The notes beneath the pieces were generated by a model. That model saw nothing but the letters and a program-made list of their open reading frames with translations, made no database searches and was not told where the DNA came from. A stretch of 64,000 nucleotides of DNA, from contig NZ_NEXS01000009.1 in assembly GCF_002810445.1 (NCBI RefSeq), positions 434,001 to 498,000 on the forward strand, read 5' to 3'. Positions 45,541 to 54,959 of the stretch are shown here, one piece after another. The stretch's first letter is position 1, and the number at the start of each line of letters is the position of its first letter. The stretch is from Advenella sp. S44. Lineage in GTDB: Bacteria; Pseudomonadota; Gammaproteobacteria; Burkholderiales; Burkholderiaceae_B. The position numbers and the translations under genes are program-made.

Positions 45541-46593
45541 ATGTCCATTCAAAACGACGCGCTCACCAGCGCTGCCCCCCGCATTGTTTCTCCGGAGCCC
45601 ATGACGCCGAACGAAGAGTCCATTGAACGCGCCCTGCGTCCCAAGGCGCTGGACGAATATGTCGGCCAGGTGCGAGTACGGGAACAGCTGGAAATTTTCA
45701 TTTCAGCTGCGCGTATGCGCCAGGAAGCGCTGGACCATGTGTTGCTATTTGGCCCTCCGGGGCTGGGTAAAACCACGCTGGCGCATATCATTGCACGGGA
45801 AATGGGATCGCAGCTTCGACAGACCTCAGGCCCGGTATTGGAACGACCCGGCGATCTGGCAGCCATGCTGACCAATCTGGAAAAAAACGACGTTCTGTTC
45901 ATTGACGAGATTCACCGCCTGTCGCCTGTCGTAGAAGAAATTCTCTATCCCGCGCTGGAAGACTTCCAGATTGATATCATGATCGGGGAAGGGCCGGCCG
46001 CGCGCAGCGTCAAAATTGACTTGCAACCGTTCACATTGGTGGGAGCCACTACCCGCGCAGGTATGCTTACGAATCCGCTACGCGATCGTTTTGGCATTGT
46101 CTCACGCCTGGAGTTCTATAACACCGAAGAACTGGCCCGCATCGTCTCGCGCAGCGCTCACCTGCTCAATGCCGGCATTACGCCCGAAGGCGCGCACGAG
46201 ATCGCGCGTCGCTCACGCGGCACGCCACGTATTGTCAATCGGCTGCTGCGCCGCGTGCGCGACTACGCCGACGTGCGCTCCAATGGTGTGATCGACAATG
46301 CCGCAGCCACGGCGGCACTGGCCATGCTGGATGTCGACCCCATGGGCCTGGATCTGATGGATCGCAAAATTCTGGAAACCATTGTGCATAAATTCGATGG
46401 CGGACCGGTAGGCATCGACAATCTGTCGGCGGCAGTCGGCGAAGAGCGCGATACCATTGAAGACGTGATTGAACCTTATTTGATTCAACAGGGTTACATC
46501 CAGCGCACCTCGAAGGGGCGCGTGGCGACCTTGACAACGTGGCAACACCTGGGTTGCACGCCGCCTGAAGGACCGAACAAGCCGCTGTTTTGA
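45541..46593 (+). CDS. ruvB: Holliday-junction branch-migration ATPase RuvB
   Basis: 350 residues. It is a AAA+ motor hexamer acting with RuvA on Holliday junctions. Motifs are [11 protein letters not shown], Walker [14 protein letters not shown], Walker [13 protein letters not shown], sensor 1 [18 protein letters not shown] (arginine finger), and sensor 2 [19 protein letters not shown]. The C-terminal winged helix ends in the usual LTTWQHLG segment. It is separated from ruvA by the TRAP operon and followed by a 17-bp repeat array. Confidence 0.97.
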   Translation: MSIQNDALTSAAPRIVSPEPMTPNEESIERALRPKALDEYVGQVRVREQLEIFISAARMRQEALDHVLLFGPPGLGKTTLAHIIAREMGSQLRQTSGPVLERPGDLAAMLTNLEKNDVLFIDEIHRLSPVVEEILYPALEDFQIDIMIGEGPAARSVKIDLQPFTLVGATTRAGMLTNPLRDRFGIVSRLEFYNTEELARIVSRSAHLLNAGITPEGAHEIARRSRGTPRIVNRLLRRVRDYADVRSNGVIDNAAATAALAMLDVDPMGLDLMDRKILETIVHKFDGGPVGIDNLSAAVGEERDTIEDVIEPYLIQQGYIQRTSKGRVATLTTWQHLGCTPPEGPNKPLF

Positions 46594-46671
46594 ATGTCCA
46601 GGAAACCGTAGCGCCGGGGCCGCAACGACACCGATCCTGCAATCGACCGATCTTTGAGCGCATGCCTGCCC
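46594..46671. other. Short leader to array C, no gene
   Basis: Sequence between the ruvB stop and the first recognisable repeat unit. TCTTTGAGCGCATGCCTGCC near 46651-46670 resembles a further diverged unit. No terminator hairpin with a T-run is visible. Confidence 0.35.
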
Positions 46672-46907
46672 CTTAGGGTTCTGCCAAGGCTTGAGGTTTC
46701 TGTCCGGTGAGGTTTTGGTTCCCTTGAGAATCGGCTCTCTTAAGATCCTGCTCCTCTTAAGATCCTGCTCCTCTTAAGATCCTGCTCCTCTTAAGATCCT
46801 GCTCCTCTTAAGATCCTGCCCTCTTGAGATGCTGCCTCACTTGAGCGCCTGCTCTACTTGCGGTTCTTATCCTCTTGAGATGGGTCGTCCTTGAACTTCC
46901 GACTGCC
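46672..46907. repeat. 17-bp tandem array C with perfect core and degenerate flanks
   Basis: CTTAAGATCCTGCTCCT is repeated four times exactly at 46739-46806, then once as a 16-bp variant (46807-46822). Diverged 17-bp units follow at 46823-46839, 46840-46856, 46857-46873, 46874-46890 and about 46891-46907. Upstream, units of 15-18 bp at 46672-46738 keep the CTTGAG/CTTAGG opening. It fills nearly the whole gap between the convergent ruvB and AraC-type genes. Confidence 0.92.
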
Positions 46908-46953
46908 AGCCTGATTCTGCTTGCCGCGGGCCTGCCAGATCCCTGACGATCCA

Positions 46954-47904
46954 CTAAAATGACCAGCGGCGCGGATTGACGCCGAAGCGCCGTTTGAAAG
47001 CTGTGGAAAAATTACTGCTGTGCCGGTAGCCGGCAAGCAGCGCCACTTTTTCGACCGATTCACCCTGCTCCAGAAATCGCTGCGCCATTTGCAACCGATA
47101 TTCCTTGACGCACGCCATGATCGACGTATTGAATTTCAACTGAAATTTTTTGCGCAATGCGCTTTCGCCCATGCCGGTAAATTGCGACATGGAGCCAATG
47201 GTATGCAGTTGCCAGGGCTCGCGACGAATATATTCGCGCAGCGCCCCCAGCCTGTCATGATCCTCTCGACTGAGTCTGTCGTTGCTCTGCCATTCGGCCG
47301 GCGCGCCGGGCGTTGCTCTGACCCTTGCCAGCAACTGCAGTCCCAACGCTTCATACACCAGGGACCCAACGCTGTCGTCCTGGGCTATCTGCAATTGCAG
47401 GCGTACGCTATCCAAAAAGGCATCATCCTGTTCAGCAACGGCAAATGTCGCGGGCGCTGCGCCCAGAATGGGGAGCAGCCTTTCCGTATAGGCGTTCTGC
47501 ACAATTTGCGTCTCGTCCACCACGACGTCCAGCGCGGCCAGGCGCATGCCGGGAAGATAGTGGGTCTGCATGCGCTCGTTTCGGTAACTGGTATTGATCC
47601 CGCAGGCCGGACCTACCGTCTGCAACGGCGAGCGCTCGCGGCCAATGCGCAACTGGCCGTTGAGCAGCATGGCAAAAGAATACGCGTTCTGCACCCGGGA
47701 CTGGGCGTGATACGGCACCAGAAAGTGCATATCGGTATGCAGTATCGTCACACCCTGGCACAGCACATGTTCGCGCACCTGACCGTAGGCCAGCGTCTCC
47801 TGATGGCGGGTTGCATCCTGCACAATGGCCTCGGGCAGATAATGCGTGACTCCGTACTGCTCACCATATTGGACGAAATCGGCATAGGTAAAGGCTCTAG
47901 TCAT
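46954..47904 (-). CDS. AraC-family regulator of the siderophore receptor (PchR/AlcR-like)
   Basis: 316 residues from the ATG at 47904; a TTG one codon earlier is unlikely. The C-terminal AraC DNA-binding domain covers about the last 100 residues. It has MSQFTGMGESALRKKFQLKF, then MAQRFLEQGESVEKVALLAGY and HSSNFSTAFKRRFGVNPRRW. The N-terminal part is typical of PchR-like regulators that sense ferric siderophores. It is divergent from the TonB receptor gene with a 158-bp shared upstream region containing a Fur-like site. It probably activates the receptor gene when its siderophore is present. Confidence 0.9.
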   Translation of the reverse strand: MTRAFTYADFVQYGEQYGVTHYLPEAIVQDATRHQETLAYGQVREHVLCQGVTILHTDMHFLVPYHAQSRVQNAYSFAMLLNGQLRIGRERSPLQTVGPACGINTSYRNERMQTHYLPGMRLAALDVVVDETQIVQNAYTERLLPILGAAPATFAVAEQDDAFLDSVRLQLQIAQDDSVGSLVYEALGLQLLARVRATPGAPAEWQSNDRLSREDHDRLGALREYIRREPWQLHTIGSMSQFTGMGESALRKKFQLKFNTSIMACVKEYRLQMAQRFLEQGESVEKVALLAGYRHSSNFSTAFKRRFGVNPRRWSF

Positions 47905-48004
47905 CAATCACGGCGTCCGTATGTAGACAATTTTGCAACAAAAAATCTATGTTTTCTGACATATTTCATATGAAATTTGGCATTATTTCTATAATGAACG
48001 GATT

Positions 48005-48023
48005 ATAAATAACAATCATTCTT
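48005..48023 (+). promoter_or_regulatory. Fur-box-like site upstream of the TonB receptor gene
   Basis: The AATCATT core (48014-48020) aligned to the 19-bp Fur consensus gives 12 of 19 matches at 48005-48023, in an AT-rich divergent promoter region 40 bp before the receptor start. Iron repression is expected for such a gene, but the match is only moderate. Confidence 0.5.
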
Positions 48024-48062
48024 ATTTGTGTTGTATATTGATTTTAAGGATATTTTTCTATC

Positions 48063-50225
48063 ATGACCCCGTCCATGGTTCGCTGTTCAGCGGTACCTCG
48101 CATCCTGTATGTCGCCGTGCTTACCGTTCTTTCTGTTTCCGGTGCCCAGGCTCAGACGCAACAGGAACAGGCAAGAACCACTCCTGTCGCCCAATTGGGT
48201 ATTATTCGCGCGACCAGCGACGCGACATCGACCGAACCCACCTTTGGTTTTCAATCCACAGTCAGCCGCGCGGCCAGTCGCGCCGACATGGACTGGATCG
48301 AAACGCCGCACTCGGTTTCGTCGCTGACACGGGATCGTATTGATGCCATTGGCGCTTCCACCGGAACCGATGCGCTGCGCTATACGCCCGGCGCCTTTAC
48401 CGGCCTGGTGGGTGGTGCTACCCGCTACGATTACATCAGCCTGCGCGGCTTTAACGAAAACAGCACTGACAATCTGAATCTGGATGGCCAAAAAGTCCTG
48501 AGCGATTCGGGCACTTATAGTTCTGTACAGATCGATCCGTACACACTGGAGCGCATCGACGTATATCGCGGCCCCACCAGCGTGCTGTACGGACGCAACT
48601 CACCGGGCGGCCTGGTTTCCTACAGTTCAAAACGGCCGCTGGATGAACCCTACCACGAGATCACAGCCGGCATCGGCAATATGGGGCAAACCCATCTTGG
48701 CTTTGATATGACCGGTCCGATAGACAAGGAAGGCAACGCCGCCTATCGCGTCGTAGGCATTACGCGCAACAGCAAGACCCAGTTCGACAACAACCGGGTC
48801 GAGCGCTATACACTGGCGCCGTCACTGAAATTCAGACTGGGTGAAAACAGCCGCCTGCTGTTGCAGGGCTACTTTCAGAAAGACCCCAGCACTGGCTTTC
48901 ATAGCGGTTTTCCAGCAGACGCCACAATCAACACCGATCATAACGGACGCCGCATTTCACCGAAATTCTCGGACGACGACGAAGGCGGAAGATTCAGCCG
49001 CACGCTCTCCATGCTGGGCTACCAGTTCGAGCACGACTTTACGCCTAATCTGACATTCAAGAACTCTTTCCGGATGACCAGCCTGAAATCCAAAATGGCG
49101 CAGTTCTATGGTTATGGCTGGTACGATGAAACCTCGCTGAACCGATACTATTCCGGTGGCCAGGAAGAACTGGAAGCTCATCAGTTCGATACTAGCCTGA
49201 CAGCGGTGGTGCATACCGGCGCAGCTTCGCACGAGATCATCGCGGGCTTTGACTACCAGCATCGCAACGCCAGTGGCCAGTGGGACTCGGGCATGGCCAA
49301 TCCGCTGGACGCCTTCGATCCGGTCTATGGCAATCCGGGCCTGAATATTTATTCCAGCGAGCCCTTTGATCGCACGCTGGAACAGTTCGGCATGTATTTG
49401 CAGGACACCGTCCGTTATGGTGCTTTGACCGGTCTGTTCAGTATTCGTCACGATATCGTGGATCTGGACAACCGCAATCCCCTGCTCAACACCAAATCGG
49501 GCTATAAGGGCAGCAATACCACGTTCCGCGCCGGCTTAAGCTACGCCTTTGACAACGGAATTTCGCCATACGCCAGTTACAGCGAATCCTTCAACCCCAA
49601 CGGCTACACCGACATCAACGATCAGGTGCTGCCGCCAACGGAAGCCAGGCAATATGAAGCGGGCGTGAAATACCAGCCCAACGAAAATGTCATGTTGTCT
49701 GCCGCCTATTATGATCTGAAGCAGGAAAACGTGGCTGCACGGCATTCTTCGGCTACCAGTTACTACGTGCCGCTGGGCGTGGTGCATTCGCGCGGCATCG
49801 AGCTGGAAGCCAACGCCAATATCACCGACAACTTCACTGTCATGGCCAGCTATACCATGAACAATATGAAGCTGAAAAAAGGCGACAATGCCGGCAATCG
49901 CCCTTTCCAGGCACCCAAGCAAATGGCCAGCCTATGGGGCCGCTACCGCATGAACAACGGCCTGGCATTATCAGCGGGCGCGCGCTATGTTGGCAAAAGC
50001 TGGGCCGACAACGAGAATACCGTGCGAGTGCCGTCCTATACGCTGCTTGACCTGGGTGCCGAATATGACCTGGGCCGCATGAATTCGAATTTGAAAGGCG
50101 CCACTGTCCGTTTGAATGTGAACAACGTCACCGACAAGACCTATGTGGCATCATGCGCGACCACCAACTTCTGCTACTATGGAGAAAAGCGCAATATCAA
50201 GGCCACCTTCAGCTACAAATGGTGA
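48063..50225 (+). CDS. TonB-dependent siderophore receptor
   Basis: 720 residues. The signal peptide ends near SVSGAQAQ. The plug domain has IETPHSVSSLTRDRIDAIGA, YDYISLRGFNE and ERIDVYRGPTSVLYGRNSPG plus GLVSYSSKRP. The beta-barrel follows and ends in an aromatic terminal residue (IKATFSYKW). It imports a ferric siderophore across the outer membrane with TonB-ExbBD energy. It is divergent from an AraC regulator and overlaps a FhuF-like reductase gene by 7 bp, forming a compact uptake unit. The siderophore identity is unknown. Confidence 0.95.
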   Translation: MTPSMVRCSAVPRILYVAVLTVLSVSGAQAQTQQEQARTTPVAQLGIIRATSDATSTEPTFGFQSTVSRAASRADMDWIETPHSVSSLTRDRIDAIGASTGTDALRYTPGAFTGLVGGATRYDYISLRGFNENSTDNLNLDGQKVLSDSGTYSSVQIDPYTLERIDVYRGPTSVLYGRNSPGGLVSYSSKRPLDEPYHEITAGIGNMGQTHLGFDMTGPIDKEGNAAYRVVGITRNSKTQFDNNRVERYTLAPSLKFRLGENSRLLLQGYFQKDPSTGFHSGFPADATINTDHNGRRISPKFSDDDEGGRFSRTLSMLGYQFEHDFTPNLTFKNSFRMTSLKSKMAQFYGYGWYDETSLNRYYSGGQEELEAHQFDTSLTAVVHTGAASHEIIAGFDYQHRNASGQWDSGMANPLDAFDPVYGNPGLNIYSSEPFDRTLEQFGMYLQDTVRYGALTGLFSIRHDIVDLDNRNPLLNTKSGYKGSNTTFRAGLSYAFDNGISPYASYSESFNPNGYTDINDQVLPPTEARQYEAGVKYQPNENVMLSAAYYDLKQENVAARHSSATSYYVPLGVVHSRGIELEANANITDNFTVMASYTMNNMKLKKGDNAGNRPFQAPKQMASLWGRYRMNNGLALSAGARYVGKSWADNENTVRVPSYTLLDLGAEYDLGRMNSNLKGATVRLNVNNVTDKTYVASCATTNFCYYGEKRNIKATFSYKW

Positions 50226-51010
50226 TTCAAGAAGAAGACAGTTCCTTCTATGAGCAATTGCAGCAGGCGCTTGGGCGCCTGCTGCCGGTTTCAGCGGCTC
50301 CCCTTTGCGGCCCCGCCGACCTGACCCTCGGGCGGGTTCGGCAGGATGCATTGCAATTGCTATTTGACGACGTGGCACGGCTTCACCCGGAGGCCGGCCG
50401 CCACTACTGGAATGCCCATACCTGGCGCACCTGCATGTGGGTGCCCGTCTATACAACAATCCTTACCTACGAACATCATCGCTGCCTGGTCGATGCCCGC
50501 CAGATGCAGATTCGCTTTGCAGAGGGTCTGGCAAAGCAAGTTTACCTGCCCGAACAGGCCATTACACGGGCGATTTCAGACGAAATGGCGCCGGCCACCG
50601 CACTTGCCGAAAGCCTGGAGCAGATACGGGAGCAGCTAAATACCATCACGCCTTTGGCTGCCAAGCTCGCAGGACGCCACACGGCCGACAGTGTGCTTGC
50701 CGCACTGCTGCTTTACTACCATGACCTGCCGCAATTTAATAACGCGCATATTCGCGTGCGAGGCCAAATCTGGCTGAGTGCTATCGGGCTTGCGTCGGAA
50801 AGTGGTTATCTGGACGTCGACATGAGCGGTTATGGCCTGCCTGACCGGCTCTCGCTGAACCGCCGGGTCTGCTGCCAATACTTCCGGTGTCCGAACGCCC
50901 CCCTTTGCAGCAACTGTCCCAAGATCCCGCTGCAAGAGCGCCTGCCGCTACTGGCCCGCGATTGGGCAGAACATGATCGCGCGCATGCCGAGACAAAGGA
51001 TGAGCCATAG
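50219..51010 (+). CDS. FhuF-like siderophore-iron reductase
   Basis: 263 residues from the ATG at 50219, which overlaps the TonB receptor stop (ATGGTGA). This indicates translational coupling. The C-terminal CC-x10-C-x2-C [2Fe-2S] motif is present as C218, C219, C230 and C233 in RRVCCQYFRCPNAPLCSNC. It likely reduces ferric siderophore in the cytoplasm to release iron. The rest of the sequence fits the FhuF/ferric-iron-reductase fold only loosely. A ferric-siderophore inner-membrane transporter is not adjacent. Confidence 0.88.
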   Translation: MVIQEEDSSFYEQLQQALGRLLPVSAAPLCGPADLTLGRVRQDALQLLFDDVARLHPEAGRHYWNAHTWRTCMWVPVYTTILTYEHHRCLVDARQMQIRFAEGLAKQVYLPEQAITRAISDEMAPATALAESLEQIREQLNTITPLAAKLAGRHTADSVLAALLLYYHDLPQFNNAHIRVRGQIWLSAIGLASESGYLDVDMSGYGLPDRLSLNRRVCCQYFRCPNAPLCSNCPKIPLQERLPLLARDWAEHDRAHAETKDEP

Positions 51011-51069
51011 CGTTGTCGTGATACAGGCAAAATTGGCGACCTGCCGCGATTGCCATCGCGCCGCTAGCG

Positions 51070-52902
51070 TCAGGACTCCAGTTCATCCAGAAACGTGAGA
51101 ATGGCGTCTCCGTAGGTATCCAGCTTATGTTGCCCGACGCCGTTGACGGCCGCCAGATCGCTGAGCGTGCTGGGTTCCTGTTCTGCGATTTGCGCCAGGG
51201 TATCGTCCTTGAAAATCACGTAAGCCGGCACGCCATGCTCTTTGGCAATATCGCGCCGCCATTGCCGCAGGCTTTCAAATCGCGCCTGCGCCGCAGCCGA
51301 CAACACGCGAACTTCGCGTTTGCCGCGAGGCATGATATTGCGTGATTTTGCCGCTGCCCGCGCCGATTCCTTGCGCATCATCAGCACCTGCTCGCCCTTG
51401 AGGACACTGCGGCTTTTTTCGGTCAGCGCCAGTGTTCCGTAACCGTCGCCGTCAACCGTCACAACATTAGCAGCCATCAATTGCCGCAGCACACTGCGCC
51501 AGCCCTGCTCGGAAATATCCTGGCCAATGCCAAACACAGACAAGGTGTCATGCGAATGCTGCACCACTTTTTCGGTACGCTTGCCACGCAGGATATCGAT
51601 CAGGTGCCCTGCCCCATATCGCTGATCACGTTCGCGATGCAGACGATAAATGGCCGACAGAATCTTCTGCGCCGCCACGGTGCCATCCCAGGTTTGAGGC
51701 GGGGTCAGGCAGACGTCACAATTGCCGCAGGACTCGGATTGCTGGCCGAAATAGGCCAGCAAACGCGTGCGTCGGCACTGCACGGTTTCGCACAGGGCCA
51801 GCATGCCGTCCAGTTGCGCACCCGAACGGCGCTTAAAAAATTCATCGCCCGTGGAGTCGTCAATCATTTTACGTTGCTGCACGACGTCCTGCAGCCCGTA
51901 GGCCATCCAGGCCGTGGCAGGCAGACCGTCCCGGCCCGCCCTGCCGGTTTCCTGATAATAGCCCTCGACCGATTTGGGCAGATCGATGTGTGCCACGAAT
52001 CGCACGTCGGGCTTGTTGATGCCCATGCCAAATGCAATCGTGGCCACCATGACCACGCCGTCGTCCCGTAGGAAACGGGCCTGGCGCTGCGCCCTCAATT
52101 CGGCCGGCAGGCCCGCATGATAGGCCATGGCATCAATGCCCTCGCGGCAAAGAAACTCTGCAGTGTCCTCGGTTTTGTTGCGCGACAGGCAATAGACGAT
52201 ACCTGAATCGCCCGCATGCTCCTGGCGAATGAAGCCCAGTAACTGGCGACGCACATCGTTTTTTTCGACAATGACATATCGGATATTGGGGCGATCGAAT
52301 CCTGCCACGAAATGCTGCGCTTGTGTCAACCCCAGTCGCTGCGCGATTTCATCGCGGGTTTGCGGTGTGGCGGTGGCCGTCAGCGCAATGCGCGGCACCT
52401 GGGGCCACTGCTCCTGCAGACGCGAGAGGCCCAGATATTCGGGACGAAAATCATGGCCCCATTGCGAGACGCAATGGGCCTCGTCAATGGCAAACAGGGC
52501 AATGCGCCCGCGCTCCAGCAAACGCAGGCAACGATCGGTGAGCAGGCGCTCCGGGGCAACATACAGAAAATCCAGTTCGCCACGCACAAAGGCGTTTTCG
52601 ACTTCGCGAATGGTTTCCCATTCCTGACTGGAGTTGAGAAAGGCGGCACGCGCACCCAGTTCGCGCAGCGCATCGACCTGATCCTGCATCAGCGCAATGA
52701 GCGGCGAGACCACGATAGCGGTCCCCGGGCGAATAAGCGCAGGTACCTGGTAACACAGCGACTTGCCGGCGCCCGTTGGCATCAGCACCAGCGCGTCGTG
52801 ACCTGCGATCAGATGTTCAACAATGGCCTGCTGTTGGCCTCGAAAGGAATCGTATCCAAAAACACGTTTCAGGACAGACAGCGGGGTGGTGGAATCAGAC
52901 AC
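51070..52902 (-). CDS. recQ: ATP-dependent DNA helicase RecQ
   Basis: 610 residues if started at the GTG at 52902, the choice that best fits RecQ length. An earlier in-frame TTG at 52944 is less likely. It is a 3'-5' DNA helicase for recombination and repair. Motifs are GYDSFRGQQQAIVEHLI, Walker A MPTGAGKSLCYQVPAL, DEAHCVSQWGHDFRPEY and QETGRAGRDGLP. Zinc-binding cysteines are in CETVQCRRTRLL and SCGNCDVCLTP. An RQC winged helix and a C-terminal HRDC domain (RFESLRQWRRDIAKEHGVPA) complete the usual order. Confidence 0.95.
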   Translation of the reverse strand: MSDSTTPLSVLKRVFGYDSFRGQQQAIVEHLIAGHDALVLMPTGAGKSLCYQVPALIRPGTAIVVSPLIALMQDQVDALRELGARAAFLNSSQEWETIREVENAFVRGELDFLYVAPERLLTDRCLRLLERGRIALFAIDEAHCVSQWGHDFRPEYLGLSRLQEQWPQVPRIALTATATPQTRDEIAQRLGLTQAQHFVAGFDRPNIRYVIVEKNDVRRQLLGFIRQEHAGDSGIVYCLSRNKTEDTAEFLCREGIDAMAYHAGLPAELRAQRQARFLRDDGVVMVATIAFGMGINKPDVRFVAHIDLPKSVEGYYQETGRAGRDGLPATAWMAYGLQDVVQQRKMIDDSTGDEFFKRRSGAQLDGMLALCETVQCRRTRLLAYFGQQSESCGNCDVCLTPPQTWDGTVAAQKILSAIYRLHRERDQRYGAGHLIDILRGKRTEKVVQHSHDTLSVFGIGQDISEQGWRSVLRQLMAANVVTVDGDGYGTLALTEKSRSVLKGEQVLMMRKESARAAAKSRNIMPRGKREVRVLSAAAQARFESLRQWRRDIAKEHGVPAYVIFKDDTLAQIAEQEPSTLSDLAAVNGVGQHKLDTYGDAILTFLDELES

Positions 52903-52997
52903 TAGAAATGAGACACAAAAGTAAAGCCGGTAATTAACTGACAAGGTTTAAGCCTTGGCGCTTTAAGGAAACGCCGTTGGCACAGGGATAAAGTGAT

Positions 52998-53003
52998 TAT
53001 AAT
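52998..53003 (+). promoter_or_regulatory. -10 box TATAAT upstream of a secreted protein gene
   Basis: TATAAT at 52998-53003 lies inside the palindrome GATTATAATC (52995-53004), 26 bp before the start codon at 53029. TTGGCA (52977-52982) is a possible -35 at 15 bp, slightly short. The palindrome over the -10 could allow repression. A weak Fur-like reading of the same site (13 of 19) is also possible. Confidence 0.45.
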
Positions 53004-53028
53004 CGTTATACCGCTACGGAGAGTCGAT

Positions 53029-53466
53029 ATGAAAATCACACAGATGTTGGCAGGGGCCACGGGCTGCCTTCTTGCCATTGCTGCACAATCTGCGCTGGCA
53101 AAAATTCCGGTGTACGTATTTGGCAATACGCCGAATGATCCGATCGGCACCTATATTACTGCGCAAGTGCGCAACCAGATTGCCAATTCCCAAACGTTGA
53201 CGCTAGTCAACGATATGAACCAGGCGGTGGCCCGCCTGAACCTGCAAGGCGCTGACCCCACACGGGAAGGCCGCTTTACGGCCATTGCGGAAAATGTCGA
53301 TATCGTTAATGTCGCATCGCCCATCAATCCCTGGCTCAATATCCAGCAGCACATCCGGATCTGCCTGTCTGAGTCCAGCGGCAGCTGTGCGACCACCATT
53401 GTAAATGACCTGACATCGGTGGCACTGCAATATGGACCCAATCTGCAGCAAAAGCTGGGTAGATAG
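53029..53466 (+). CDS. Small exported protein of unknown function
   Basis: 145 residues from the ATG at 53029, with GGAG at good spacing. The Sec signal peptide is MKITQMLAGATGCLLAIAAQ followed by SALA and likely cleavage there. The mature part starts KIPVYVFGNTPNDPIGTYIT. It has a cysteine pair (RICLSESSGSCATT) likely forming a disulfide in the periplasm. I do not recognise a family. It is divergent from recQ and precedes thiO by 177 bp. Confidence 0.65.
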   Translation: MKITQMLAGATGCLLAIAAQSALAKIPVYVFGNTPNDPIGTYITAQVRNQIANSQTLTLVNDMNQAVARLNLQGADPTREGRFTAIAENVDIVNVASPINPWLNIQQHIRICLSESSGSCATTIVNDLTSVALQYGPNLQQKLGR

Positions 53467-53643
53467 GCGTTAACATGGGCCTGGGGCCAGCAATCACAGG
53501 CGCCAGGCGGGCGTGGCATGATGGATCCAGATGCTCCACAATTGCTACGCCAGCTCGGGCTCGCTGATCCAGCAAGCCGGGACAGGGATATACTGTCGTA
53601 TCGAATTGAATCTCACGGGGCCGCCAGGCTCGCAAACTATCAC

Positions 53644-54717
53644 ATGAATATTGGCATTGCCGGCGCCGGGCTGTTGGGGCGCATTCTCGCTTTGGTGCTA
53701 TCGCGCCAGGGTCATCAGGTTTCCGTATTTGATCCAGCCACCAGCGCCGGGGCCAGAATCGCCGCAGGCTGGACCGCCGCCGGGATGCTCAGTCCCATCG
53801 CCGAGCTTGAAAGCGGCGATACCGAAGTTTTCGGTATGGGCTTGCGCTCTATCGAACTTTGGTCGGCGCTGGTTCCCTCACTAAGCCTGCCGGTGCAATT
53901 TCATATCCGCGGCAGCCTGCTGGTGGCGCACCGCGGCGACGAAGGTGCGGCAACCCGCCTGACGTCACTGCTGGACGCAAAAGCGCCACAGCATGCCCGT
54001 CCCAGGACACTTACCCGTGATCAGTTGCAGGCGTTGGAGCCCTCGATTCAAGGGCCGGGGCACGCCTGGATGCTGGAAGGTGAAGGGCAGATCCACACGG
54101 TACAGGCCATGCAGGCTCTTGCCGAATCTGCAGACAACACCAGCTGGCACTGGGGAACACCTGTCATCAGCCTGAAACCCCGACAGTTGCAGACCGCACA
54201 GGGCGTCCACGAGTTTGACTGGGTATTCGATGTGCGCGGCACCGGCGCCCGCGAGCGCCCGCATGCCAACAGCCACCAGCTTAACTGCCGCAATGTACGT
54301 GGTGTGCGCGGTGAAATTTTCTGGCTGCAGGCCAGCGACCTGACCCTTAGCCGGCCCGTTCGTTTATTGCACCCACGCTATCGCGTCTATATCGTACCCC
54401 GAGCGCCCGATACGGTGGTTGTGGGCGCCAGCGAAATCGAAAGCGAAGACCGCTCGCCGGTATCGCTGCGCAGTACCGTCGAACTGCTGACCGCGGCGCA
54501 CAGTGTGCTGCCCGAACTGGCCGAAGCGCGCCTGATCCACACCGAAGTCAACCTGCGACCGGCGCTGCTGGACAATCTGCCCCGCATAGAGAACGAAGAC
54601 GGCCTGACACGCATCAATGGATTGTTCCGGCATGGCTGGCTGATTGCGCCCGCCGTCGTGGAAAAGGCCCTACAATCAATATTTGAACCCGATTTCGAGC
54701 TGATACAAACGGCATGA
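53644..54717 (+). CDS. thiO: Glycine oxidase/FAD-dependent oxidoreductase ThiO
   Basis: 357 residues from the ATG at 53644. The frame upstream to 53518 has no homology. FAD-binding GIAGAGLLGRILALVLSRQG is at the N-terminus. AAGMLSPIAELE and PRAPDTVVVGASEIESEDRS are conserved in ThiO, which makes dehydroglycine for thiazole synthesis. VNLRPALLDNLPRI and FRHGWLIAPAV are the C-terminal motifs. Its stop overlaps the thiS start (ATGA). No TPP riboswitch pattern is visible upstream. Confidence 0.92.
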   Translation: MNIGIAGAGLLGRILALVLSRQGHQVSVFDPATSAGARIAAGWTAAGMLSPIAELESGDTEVFGMGLRSIELWSALVPSLSLPVQFHIRGSLLVAHRGDEGAATRLTSLLDAKAPQHARPRTLTRDQLQALEPSIQGPGHAWMLEGEGQIHTVQAMQALAESADNTSWHWGTPVISLKPRQLQTAQGVHEFDWVFDVRGTGARERPHANSHQLNCRNVRGVRGEIFWLQASDLTLSRPVRLLHPRYRVYIVPRAPDTVVVGASEIESEDRSPVSLRSTVELLTAAHSVLPELAEARLIHTEVNLRPALLDNLPRIENEDGLTRINGLFRHGWLIAPAVVEKALQSIFEPDFELIQTA

Positions 54718-54941
54718 GCACTATTCACGTTTCCGTCAACGGTACCAACCATGAAATCGCCAGCGGCAGTTCCCTGGCCGACCTGATTGCCTATTTGCAA
54801 CGCGAGGCCGGCCAGCCGGATGATCCGGCGGCCATTGCCACGGCGGTCAATGAAACTTTTATTCCTCGTCTGAAGCGCAGCGACACCTTGTTGTCCGATG
54901 GCGATCAGGTATTTACCTTCAGCCCTATCACCGGCGGCTAA
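54714..54941 (+). CDS. thiS: Sulfur carrier protein ThiS
   Basis: 75 residues, a ubiquitin-like protein ending in the required Gly-Gly (FSPITGG) that is thiocarboxylated to carry sulfur to ThiG. At 75 residues it is slightly longer than the usual 66, with an insertion around REAGQPDDPAAIA. It overlaps thiO by 4 bp and precedes thiG by 18 bp, so thiO-thiS-thiG form one operon. Confidence 0.95.
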   Translation: MSTIHVSVNGTNHEIASGSSLADLIAYLQREAGQPDDPAAIATAVNETFIPRLKRSDTLLSDGDQVFTFSPITGG

Positions 54942-54959
54942 CCCGCACGCATCACAAAT

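Noticed and set aside
53467-53643. TPP riboswitch before thiO-thiS-thiG
   Set aside because: I looked for the conserved CTGAGA and ACCTGATCTGG-like elements and did not find them in this leader.
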